Below are positions 1 to 5,854 of a stretch of 6,813 nt of DNA, piece after piece. Both the position numbers and the translations under genes were made by a program. Each line of letters starts with the position of its first letter. The stretch's first letter is position 1. Under the pieces are notes generated by a model. The model was not told the DNA's origin, ran no database searches, and saw nothing but the letters and a program-made list of their open reading frames with translations. The stretch comes from an uncultured Cardiobacterium sp. GTDB lineage: Bacteria; Pseudomonadota; Gammaproteobacteria; Cardiobacteriales; Cardiobacteriaceae. The stretch spans positions 1 through 6,813 of the forward strand of contig NZ_CALJAH010000406.1 in the NCBI RefSeq assembly GCF_938028185.1. Reading direction: 5' to 3'.

Positions 1-2135
1 GTGATGCCGATGAGATTTGGCTGGCGACCGACCCTGACCGTGAGGGCGAGGCCATCGCCTGGCATTTGCAGCAGGTCATCGGCTACGGCAAGACCTGCCG
101 TCGCGTCACCTTCAACGAGATTACGCAGAGCGCCGTCGCACAGGCCATCCGCCAGCCGCGTCAGGTGGATACCAAGCTGTTTGCCGCGCAGGAGGCACGG
201 CGCGTGCTCGACCGTCTCTACGGCTATAAGGTCTCACCGCTTGCCGGGAACAAGCTCGGTCAGCGTGGCATCTCCGCCGGACGGGTGCAGTCGCCTGCCT
301 TGCGGTTAGTGGTGGAGCGCGAGGAGGCGATCCGTGCCTTCACCAAAACCAAACACTTTGGCGTCGCCGTCGAACTCCCTGGCGACACCGGCGCTGCGTC
401 ATGGTCGGCGCAGTGGGACAGCCGTCCGCTGGTCACGGATGACCACCCTTACATCACCAACCGCGACATTGCCGTCGCGGTACTGGAAGCAACGCGTCCC
501 GGATTGATAGTCACCGCCTTTGAAGAAAAAACGCAGGCGCGCAAGGCGCCGCCGCCGTTCACCACATCAACCCTGCAACAGGCGGCGGCAAACCGCCTCA
601 AAATCGGGGTAGAGACGACGATGAAGCTCGCACAAGCCTTGTTTGAGGCGGGACTCATCACCTACCACCGCACCGACAATCCCAATCTCTCGCAAGAGGG
701 TGTGCAGATGGTCTGGGACTATTTGCGTGCCAAAGGGCAGGCACAGTACATCCCGGAGAAAGCGAATACCTGGAAGGCGAAGGACGGCGCGCAGGAGGCG
801 CACGAGGCGATTCGCCCGACGGATTTTCATACCTATGACCCGCAGTCAGGCAACGCGCAGCAGGACGCGCTCTACAAGTTGATTTGGCGGCGTGCACTCG
901 CCTGCCAGATGAAAGATGCGCAGTTTCAGGTGCGCACGGCGCAATTAGAAACCCTGGCGCCGGTCGCCGCCTTGCAAGGCTTGCCGCCGGGCAATACTGC
1001 ACCGCCGCCGAAGGCAGTATTCAAGGCGAGCGGCAGCCTGCGTATTTATGACGGCTGGATGCGCGTCGCTGACGATGATTACACCAGCGAAGACGAAGCA
1101 GAGGCGGCAAACCCGTTGCCGAAGCTGACCGTCGGCGCGCAGTACGTGCCAGAGGACGGCAAAATCCTCGACCTCGAAACCAAACCACCCGCGCGCTACA
1201 GCGAGCCTGCGCTCATCCGCGCGTTGGAGCGCGAAGGCATCGGCCGACCCTCGACCTATGCCAGCATCATCGGCACGATCCAGCAGCGCGGCTACGTGGA
1301 AGTGGTCAAACGGCAGTTTGTGCCGACTGAACTCGGCACCGCGCTGGTTCAGGCGCTGCGCGGCCGTTTCGATTTTCTGGAGATTGCCTACACCCGTGGC
1401 ATGGAAGACCACCTCGACGACATTGCCCACGGCAAGGCGGGCTACCGTGCGGTGGTCGCACACTACGACCAGGCACTCGACGCGCAACTGGCGGTATTCG
1501 CCGCCGACACCTCGGTTCAGCCGCTCGCCGGGGCGGCAGAAACCTTCCCCTGTCCCAACTGCGAAGACGGGCGTTTGCGCCGCCTCAAAGGCAAAAACGG
1601 CTTCTTCTGGGGTTGCTCCAACTACCAGCGCGAGCCGAATCCCTGCCAGACGACGCTGCCGGACGCGCGCGGCAAACCGGGCAAGCGGGTGGAGAAAAGC
1701 CATGACCATCCCTGTCCCGCCTGTGGTGAGGGATTCTTGCAACGCCGTCCCGGCAAAAAGGAAAACACCTTCTGGTGGGGCTGCGACCGCTACCCCGCCT
1801 GCACGCACAGCGCCCCGGATGACGGCGGCAAACCGGGCGCATGGGGCGAACGTCCCCCGGCGGCAACCGGCGGGACGCAAGCGGCTGCTGTTTCAGGCGG
1901 TACAACCGCGCGGCCTGCCTCAGGCGGCAAAGCTGCATCAGGCAACAAAACTGCCGCCGGCAAGCGCAAGGCCATCGACAAAACCTGGCCCTGCACCGTC
2001 TGCGGCAAGGGCTGGCTGCAAAAGCGCAGCGGCTCGCGCGGCGTCTTTTGGGGCTGCTCGAATTATCCGGCCTGCAAGCACTGCGAGAACGATGCCCACG
2101 GCGTGCCGCAATCGCATGCGCAATCTTCATTTTGA
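1..2135 (+). CDS. topA: Type IA DNA topoisomerase, TopA-like, 5' end missing
   Basis: Type IA topoisomerases cut one DNA strand through a tyrosine phosphodiester and pass the other strand, relaxing negative supercoils or unlinking DNA. The reading frame is open from base 3 and 710 residues are visible. Residues 8-21 hold the Toprim acidic motif ATDPDREGEAIAWH, whose Asp and Glu residues bind magnesium. SAGRVQSPALRLVVERE follows, then GLITYHRTDN with the predicted catalytic tyrosine at residue 221 (codon 663-665), HEAIRPTD from residue 267 and GRPSTYA from residue 414. The C-terminus carries three cysteine zinc ribbons (1551-1646, 1713-1802, 1992-2075), with an Ala/Gly/Thr/Lys-rich linker between the second and third. 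By comparison with E. coli TopA, about 100 N-terminal residues lie left of the window. The motifs resemble TopA more than TopB. It may be an accessory copy on a mobile element rather than the housekeeping gene, which is an inference from its neighbours. The symbol marks the family, not orthology. Confidence 0.95.
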   Translation, partial: DADEIWLATDPDREGEAIAWHLQQVIGYGKTCRRVTFNEITQSAVAQAIRQPRQVDTKLFAAQEARRVLDRLYGYKVSPLAGNKLGQRGISAGRVQSPALRLVVEREEAIRAFTKTKHFGVAVELPGDTGAASWSAQWDSRPLVTDDHPYITNRDIAVAVLEATRPGLIVTAFEEKTQARKAPPPFTTSTLQQAAANRLKIGVETTMKLAQALFEAGLITYHRTDNPNLSQEGVQMVWDYLRAKGQAQYIPEKANTWKAKDGAQEAHEAIRPTDFHTYDPQSGNAQQDALYKLIWRRALACQMKDAQFQVRTAQLETLAPVAALQGLPPGNTAPPPKAVFKASGSLRIYDGWMRVADDDYTSEDEAEAANPLPKLTVGAQYVPEDGKILDLETKPPARYSEPALIRALEREGIGRPSTYASIIGTIQQRGYVEVVKRQFVPTELGTALVQALRGRFDFLEIAYTRGMEDHLDDIAHGKAGYRAVVAHYDQALDAQLAVFAADTSVQPLAGAAETFPCPNCEDGRLRRLKGKNGFFWGCSNYQREPNPCQTTLPDARGKPGKRVEKSHDHPCPACGEGFLQRRPGKKENTFWWGCDRYPACTHSAPDDGGKPGAWGERPPAATGGTQAAAVSGGTTARPASGGKAASGNKTAAGKRKAIDKTWPCTVCGKGWLQKRSGSRGVFWGCSNYPACKHCENDAHGVPQSHAQSSF
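1551..2075 (+). other. Three C-terminal zinc-ribbon motifs of the topoisomerase
   Basis: Three tandem modules share the pattern C-x2-C, a basic stretch, FFWGC or a close variant, then a final Cys. The first starts CPNC (1551), the second CPAC (1713) and the third CTVC (1992). The second and third end RYPAC and NYPAC. In TopA proteins such ribbons bind single-stranded DNA and help strand passage. All four expected cysteines are present in each module, so all three look able to bind zinc. In the first module the last Cys comes later, after a short insertion (YQREPNPC). Confidence 0.85.
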
Positions 2136-2148
2136 GAACGGGAAAGAC

Positions 2149-2460
2149 ATGGAAACTTCCGACAAACCACATATTCAGTATCTTGTTCAGCATGGCCATA
2201 TCGCAGGTGATGTATTCCCGGTTTATGTCGTCAATGATCGGGAAACTGCCATAAAAAAGGCAAAATCATTGATGCTGGATATAGCGGAATCCTTCCGTAA
2301 CGGTCATTTGAAAAAATTGGATTTTGTACAAGATGGTTATTATTCTTTTTGGAGTGAAAGTAGTCGACAGGAGCCCGGTGAAAATTTTGTTTCCATACTG
2401 ATAATAAGAGACGGAATTATAACAGGTCAGGATCATCTCTCTATTGGCGAGCCTGGCTGA
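2149..2460 (+). CDS. Unrecognised 103-aa protein in AT-rich island
   Basis: I do not recognise this protein. The ATG at 2149 lies 13 nt after the topoisomerase stop and is preceded by a purine-rich GGGAAAG site, so it may be co-transcribed with or translationally linked to the upstream gene. The same frame stays open far upstream but there only shadows the topoisomerase, so the ATG with the ribosome site is preferred. The product is soluble, with no signal peptide or membrane segment. It alternates short beta-like stretches (VFPVYVVND, FVSILIIRDGII) with one likely helix (ETAIKKAKSLMLDIAESF), suggesting a small alpha/beta fold. GC content is about 40%, far below the topoisomerase, which suggests separate acquisition. 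Small AT-rich genes like this are often immunity or accessory proteins, but nothing here proves that. Confidence 0.75.
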   Translation: METSDKPHIQYLVQHGHIAGDVFPVYVVNDRETAIKKAKSLMLDIAESFRNGHLKKLDFVQDGYYSFWSESSRQEPGENFVSILIIRDGIITGQDHLSIGEPG

Positions 2461-2499
2461 AGGTTAAAACGAATCATCCTGGCACAGCCGGAGAAACCC

Positions 2500-2604
2500 A
2501 TGAATACATGGAAAGACAATAAATCCACTATTACCGCTGCCATCCCGGGATCGCTCAAATACGGACTGCAACGTATGGTGGCAAGTGCAAGTGTTCAATC
2601 TTAA
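2500..2604 (+). CDS. Possible 34-aa peptide, or remnant of a longer gene
   Basis: An ATG at 2500 follows a good GGAG site (2490-2493) with a 6-nt spacer and runs to TAA at 2602-2604. The product begins MNTWKDNKSTITAAIPGSLK and contains no clear domain or membrane segment. It fills most of the gap between the 103-aa gene and the membrane-protein gene, and its ribosome site is better than chance would usually give. It could be a genuine small peptide, the start of a degraded gene, or coincidence. No homology is recognised. Confidence 0.35.
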   Translation: MNTWKDNKSTITAAIPGSLKYGLQRMVASASVQS

Positions 2605-2631
2605 GCAATTACAGTAAAAAGAGAGATAAAA

Positions 2632-2895
2632 ATGGCACTATTTATGATATTAATGTTTAGCTTGCTGTCTGTGGCGGCAATTTTTTCTGCATTATTTTGT
2701 AAAGGAAACATCTATGAAGGAAATGTAAAAAATGCAATTATTTGTCTGATTATCTGTATCGCTTTATTAATTACAAATGTAATTTTGATAAATATATGCG
2801 ACTCCATGGGTATTATACATAAATCTGATATTGCAGCGCTATATCCCCTTCTGTGGTTAACAACAGTAGTGATCTTGTTCTTTTTAATTCTATAA
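2632..2895 (+). CDS. Small membrane protein, three predicted TM segments
   Basis: This 87-residue protein is almost entirely hydrophobic. Likely membrane segments are residues about 2-23, 34-55 and 68-87. Short polar loops (KGNIYEG, and CDSMGIIHKSD) separate them, and the chain ends inside or just after the last helix. A GAGAG site stands a few bases before the ATG. GC content is about 31% against about 60% around the island, a strong sign of different origin. No family is recognised. Its size and topology fit small inner-membrane proteins of many kinds, including immunity proteins and phage or element accessory proteins, and none of these can be favoured from sequence alone. Confidence 0.75.
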   Translation: MALFMILMFSLLSVAAIFSALFCKGNIYEGNVKNAIICLIICIALLITNVILINICDSMGIIHKSDIAALYPLLWLTTVVILFFLIL

Positions 2896-2967
2896 ACTCT
2901 AAAATATTCAAGGCGCAAACGGCACGATTTACCCCCACCCCACAAGCAACATCGAAGGAGAAAACGC

Positions 2968-3798
2968 ATGAGCCACACCCTGAATTTTGAGCACTGCCAT
3001 CTTGCGACCGGCAACAACATCCGCGCCGACAACATCGCGCTGCTGCTGCCGGAAAACAGCCTGATGGAGCACTACGCCGCGCTGTGGCAGGTGGCTTTTG
3101 CTGACAACAAACTGTGGCAGAAAAGTCTGCATCTCGACCAGTTGGGCATTCCCGGTGTGAACGGCGAGGCCGACTATCCGCCGGGTGTCTGTCTGTGGCG
3201 GATTACAGAACTATCCGCTTTTTGCCGTGAAGTGGTTGCATCCTGGTTGCTGCGTCGCAAAACGCACGGTGTGCAGCTGGCGGCGCTGCTGACTGATGAA
3301 ACGCCCTGCTATCGCGCCACATTGCTGGACGAACCGGAAGCAGGCTGCGACTGGCGGGATGAGGCTTTCGTTACCGCATCCTTTGACCGGAATGTTTGGC
3401 CAGCGCTGCGCATCGTTCTCGCCGATCCGGCGCAGGAATACCGCAGCGATGAAATGGCAGAACTGCTGGTGCGCGACGGCAGGCAGCATGCGGCGGATGA
3501 CGAACTGCCTGTCAGCCACATTACCGCCGCCATCAACCTGCTGACTGCCGGACAATATCGCAACGGGGTGAAAACCCCGATTGGCATCAGCGATATTGTC
3601 CGCAGTCTGTGCCATATGGCGACCCTGTTCAACATTGCGGCAGAAAACCGGGATCGGGCAGTGGCATACCTTGAGCAACCGCGTAACCGGGGCATCATCT
3701 GCCAGCCTGCGGTTCATCTGCCGCCGGAGGGTGAGCACGTCGTAGATCTGTTGTTGCAGCTACGCTTTGAGGACAGTCCGGGCAGCGCGGCTGCATAG
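2968..3798 (+). CDS. Unrecognised 276-aa soluble protein
   Basis: I do not recognise this protein. The ATG is preceded by a strong GAAGGAGA site. The predicted product is acidic and soluble, with no signal peptide or transmembrane helix, and has seven scattered cysteines that do not form an obvious zinc motif. The C-terminal half has helix-like stretches (SHITAAINLLTAGQ, ISDIVRSLCHMATLFNIAAENRDRAV). GC content matches the topoisomerase and the next gene, so it does not belong compositionally to the AT-rich island just upstream. The stop lies 10 nt before the next start, whose ribosome site overlaps this stop, implying an operon with the 308-aa gene and probably functional linkage. Several opposite-strand frames are open here but lack matching ribosome sites and look like shadows. 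Confidence 0.8.
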   Translation: MSHTLNFEHCHLATGNNIRADNIALLLPENSLMEHYAALWQVAFADNKLWQKSLHLDQLGIPGVNGEADYPPGVCLWRITELSAFCREVVASWLLRRKTHGVQLAALLTDETPCYRATLLDEPEAGCDWRDEAFVTASFDRNVWPALRIVLADPAQEYRSDEMAELLVRDGRQHAADDELPVSHITAAINLLTAGQYRNGVKTPIGISDIVRSLCHMATLFNIAAENRDRAVAYLEQPRNRGIICQPAVHLPPEGEHVVDLLLQLRFEDSPGSAAA

Positions 3799-3808
3799 GA
3801 GACACGCC

Positions 3809-4735
3809 ATGTATAACCCGCTGAATACTGAATTGCCACAGGGCTACACCGTATTCGCCAGCTACGGGCGGCGCACGCCGGAGATTGCCGTTGAGCTGTA
3901 CTGGCAGGGGAAAGTGCTGGCAACGGCGCTGATGGAAGTAGAAATACAGTCCTTCAACCCGGCGGACGACCCGGAAGTTGACACCGCTTACGCCAACGCG
4001 CGCGAGTTTGCCCGGCGCTGTGCGGTCATTCACGCGACCATCCGCGAACAACTCGGCGACGACGGGCTGCATGATGCGCAGCGCGGCATGGTGCTCAGCT
4101 GGTGCTACCGTGCCGCCGAAGATGACGGAGACCGGCTGGAGATTGAAGTGCACCGGGGCGCGGAACTGCTGTTGCTCAAAAATTACCCGCTGCCGCCAGC
4201 AGTGCGCGATGTTGACGCCAGGCGCGAAGACGTGGCGGCATTGACCCGCACCGCCCTGCAACCGGTACTGGATGACTGGCAGCGGCTATGCGGCGGTAAT
4301 ACCACCTTTCCCGGTACCTTCGCTGCCGTCATGCACACCGTCACGCTGCCCAATCTTGATGATGACGTCTGGCACCTCGGTCCGGCATCACGGCAATGCC
4401 TGCCGGAGTTTGTTTACCGCCTCTGCCAGCAGCCCGGCGGGGTGCAAGGCATCCATGCCGTACCCTGGCCGGGTGTGCCGGGTGAAGCCTGCCTGCTCTT
4501 TTTCGGCGACCTGTGCGAGCGTCGCCTCTACCTGCATCTCAACGGTAACAATGCCTGGGAAAAATGCCGCGACAACCCGCAGGCGTGGGAAGCCTGCATC
4601 AGAGACGAACGGGAAAAGGATGGACTGCTACAGGTATTTGCCGAAATATTCCAACTGGAGCAGCAGGACAGCAAAGACGGTGAAAGCAGTGGGGTATTGC
4701 GTTACCGGCGGCGGCAAGGGGAAGAAACCGCATGA
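3809..4735 (+). CDS. Unrecognised 308-aa soluble protein, partner of upstream gene
   Basis: I do not recognise this protein. The chosen ATG at 3809 has an AGGAGA site at 3797-3802 that overlaps the upstream stop. An earlier in-frame start at 3767 would overlap the upstream gene by 32 nt and lacks such a site. The product begins MYNPLNTELPQGYTVFASYG. Residues 1-45 look beta-rich (YTVFASYGRRTPEIAVELYWQGKVLATALMEVEI). A helical middle follows, then another beta-like part (EACLLFFGDLCERRLYLHLNG) and a charged, helical C-terminus rich in Glu, Gln and Asp. There is no signal peptide or membrane segment. The tight spacing suggests it is made together with the 276-aa protein and may act with it. It ends 47 nt before the convergent hicB gene. 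Confidence 0.8.
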   Translation: MYNPLNTELPQGYTVFASYGRRTPEIAVELYWQGKVLATALMEVEIQSFNPADDPEVDTAYANAREFARRCAVIHATIREQLGDDGLHDAQRGMVLSWCYRAAEDDGDRLEIEVHRGAELLLLKNYPLPPAVRDVDARREDVAALTRTALQPVLDDWQRLCGGNTTFPGTFAAVMHTVTLPNLDDDVWHLGPASRQCLPEFVYRLCQQPGGVQGIHAVPWPGVPGEACLLFFGDLCERRLYLHLNGNNAWEKCRDNPQAWEACIRDEREKDGLLQVFAEIFQLEQQDSKDGESSGVLRYRRRQGEETA

Positions 4736-4751
4736 ACCATCGACGTACCCC

Positions 4752-4780
4752 AAAAGCACCGCCAGTACGGCGTCCGGCGG
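4752..4780 (-). terminator. Weak candidate intrinsic terminator for hicAB
   Basis: Just past the hicB stop, read on the minus strand, a CCGCC...GGCGG stem with a nested CGCC/GGCG hairpin is followed three bases later by TTTT. The T-run is short and the loop is imperfect, so termination would be weak at best. It lies in the 47-bp gap between convergent genes, where a terminator is expected. Confidence 0.25.
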
Positions 4781-4782
4781 CG

Positions 4783-5178
4783 TCAAACAGTTTTCAGCTT
4801 CGCCCGTGCCGCTTCGGCAAGGAAACCGCTGCGGCTGCCGCCGTGTTTGGCGACGTAATCATCAATGGCAGCCAGCAGGTTTTCCGGCAGGGTCGCGTTG
4901 AAGCGCCGGGCGCGGCTGGAAATACGCGACTCGTCAATGTCAAACAGCATCCACACCCCGTCGTAATCGTAGTCGGGCAGATGGCGCAAATCTTCGATGC
5001 GAGACGGCTGGGGCAGTGCACCATCCATGCCTTGCAGATGCACCTCTACCGCCTCCTGCACCATCGCAGGCAGGTCTTTTGCCTCATCGGCGGCAGAAAA
5101 GCAGCCGGGAAAATCAGGCAATACCACGCCGTAGGCATGGGTCTCGTCGCCGAGTTCAACAAATGCAGGGTATAACAT
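4783..5178 (-). CDS. hicB: HicB family antitoxin with C-terminal RHH domain
   Basis: HicB binds and blocks the HicA mRNA interferase, and through its DNA-binding domain usually represses its own operon. Residues 1 to about 60 match the HicB partial RNase H-like fold, with the family signature YGVVLPDFPGCFSAADE at residues 16-32. Residues about 91-129 (RRFNATLPENLLAAIDDYVA, then SRSGFLAEAARAKL) form a ribbon-helix-helix domain of Arc/CopG type. The 131-aa length is normal for this long HicB class. The ATG at 5178 is chosen because AAGGAGA stands 5 nt before it and the HicB fold begins there; a longer in-frame start lacks support. It follows hicA by 10 nt on the same strand. It runs opposite to all its neighbours, which fits an inserted toxin-antitoxin cassette. 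Confidence 0.93.
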   Translation of the reverse strand: MLYPAFVELGDETHAYGVVLPDFPGCFSAADEAKDLPAMVQEAVEVHLQGMDGALPQPSRIEDLRHLPDYDYDGVWMLFDIDESRISSRARRFNATLPENLLAAIDDYVAKHGGSRSGFLAEAARAKLKTV

Positions 5179-5183
5179 GATGC

Positions 5184-5190
5184 TCTCCTT
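5184..5190 (-). promoter_or_regulatory. hicB ribosome binding site overlapping hicA stop
   Basis: AAGGAGA, read on the minus strand, shares its first two bases with the TAA stop of hicA and stands 5 nt before the hicB ATG. This is a near-perfect Shine-Dalgarno site, much better than anything in front of hicA. It supports translational coupling and a higher yield of antitoxin than toxin, which is the usual need of such pairs. Confidence 0.8.
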
Positions 5191-5386
5191 ATTTTGCCGG
5201 TGGCTTGCCCCAACCGGCCTGGGCAAAAATGGCTTTCAGCGTGCCGTAGGGGAAGTCTTTGCGCGGATGCGGGACGGTGACATGACCGGGACGGTCGGGA
5301 TGGACGAAGCGCTGATGGCTGCCCTGGCCGCCGTCGCGTACCCAGCCTTCCTGCAACAGCCGCCGGATGATTTCTTTGCTGTTCAT
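5189..5386 (-). CDS. hicA: HicA family mRNA interferase toxin
   Basis: HicA is a small double-stranded-RNA-binding-like ribonuclease that cleaves mRNA and halts growth until HicB neutralises it. The 65-aa product shows the family layout: MNSKEIIRRLLQEGW at the N-terminus, GGQGSHQRFVHP with the catalytic histidine at residue 24, TVPHPRKDFPYGTL at residues 37-50, and a terminal helix ending IFAQAGW. No key residue is missing, so it is probably active. The ATG at 5386 fits the family's usual N-terminus but has no Shine-Dalgarno site. An in-frame GTG at 5413 would add nine residues (MYLVCIIRA) and has a weak GGA five bases upstream. A candidate promoter places transcription start near the 5386 ATG. 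hicB follows immediately. Confidence 0.92.
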   Translation of the reverse strand: MNSKEIIRRLLQEGWVRDGGQGSHQRFVHPDRPGHVTVPHPRKDFPYGTLKAIFAQAGWGKPPAK

Positions 5387-5393
5387 GGCGCGA

Positions 5394-5422
5394 ATTATGC
5401 ACACCAGATACACACTTTTCCA
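5394..5422 (-). promoter_or_regulatory. Candidate sigma70-type promoter for hicAB
   Basis: On the minus strand TGGAAA (5422-5417, 4 of 6 matches to TTGACA) and CATAAT (5399-5394, 5 of 6 matches to TATAAT) are separated by exactly 17 nt. Transcription would begin about 7 nt downstream, at or next to the A of the hicA ATG at 5386. The site sits in the 56-bp gap between hicA and the divergent gene at 5443. Imperfect direct repeats CCAGATAC (5404-5411) and CCAGACTGATAC (5420-5431), read on the plus strand, flank it and could be part of an operator, though no clean palindrome was seen. Confidence 0.4.
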
Positions 5423-5442
5423 GACTGATACGGAGGAAGTTC

Positions 5443-5805
5443 ATGTACCACAACAAAACGAAAAAATCCGGCAGCACGCCGTCCGACGGTTTCCTCGGCT
5501 GGCTTTACGACCTGCTGTTTTCCCGCAAAAATGCGGCGGCGAATGATGCAACGACAGAATCCCCTGCACGGGAGGCCATCCCGGAGCACGACAGCGGCAG
5601 GGCGGAGAAGCTCTTTGCGCAAATGCAGCAGGAAAACGAAACCACCATGCCCCGCGTCGTGCAGACATCATCTGCCACAACCACACGCGCGGCGCATCAG
5701 GATGACGGCACCACTTCATCCGCGTTCCATCATCATGCAGCGGCGGATGGCGGAAGTAGCAGCAGCTCCTGCGATTCGGATTCCGGCTCGTCCGGTTGCG
5801 ACTGA
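5443..5805 (+). CDS. Unrecognised 120-aa protein with Ser/Asp/Gly/Cys-rich tail
   Basis: I do not recognise this protein. A strong GGAGGA site (5432-5437) precedes the ATG at 5443. The first ten residues are polar and basic, followed by a short aromatic-hydrophobic stretch (GFLGWLYDLLF, residues 16-26) that could be an amphipathic or membrane-binding helix but is too short for an ordinary transmembrane segment. Residues about 30-95 are polar, Thr/Ala/Glu-rich and probably disordered. The tail has HHH at residues 96-98, then DGGSSSSSCDSDSGSSGCD to the end, with two cysteines. Serine- and glycine-rich tails with paired Cys occur in various small uncharacterised proteins, and His plus Cys could bind metal. 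It reads away from hicA and toward the methyltransferase, 49 nt upstream of it. Confidence 0.7.
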   Translation: MYHNKTKKSGSTPSDGFLGWLYDLLFSRKNAAANDATTESPAREAIPEHDSGRAEKLFAQMQQENETTMPRVVQTSSATTTRAAHQDDGTTSSAFHHHAAADGGSSSSSCDSDSGSSGCD

Positions 5806-5854
5806 TCGGAATTAAACCGGATTGACAGCGGCGTGCCAACACCGGGAACCGGAT

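Noticed and set aside
945..1880. 311-codon open frame on the minus strand inside the topoisomerase gene
   Set aside because: Its codons are exact complements of the topoisomerase codons, a phase that often stays open in GC-rich genes. The plus-strand frame has full topoisomerase motifs and zinc ribbons.
1258..2148. Long upstream extension of the 103-aa gene's frame
   Set aside because: It overlaps the topoisomerase in another frame and reads as Arg/Ala/Pro-rich shadow sequence. The ATG at 2149 has its own ribosome site.
2868..2905. TATAAA and TAAAAT boxes at the end of the membrane-protein gene as a promoter for the 276-aa gene
   Set aside because: The boxes sit in 30%-GC sequence where such hexamers are expected by chance, and no convincing -35 box stands at 16-18 nt.
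4732..5175. 147-codon plus-strand frame overlapping the 308-aa gene stop (ATGA) and antisense to hicB
   Set aside because: Apart from its first 17 codons it is the codon-aligned antisense of hicB, which has clear family motifs. The ATGA overlap is suggestive of an operon gene interrupted by the hicAB insertion, but the short unique part shows no recognisable protein.
5806..5854. CGG...CCG inverted repeat after the 120-aa gene as a terminator
   Set aside because: The stem is only three base pairs and no T-run follows.
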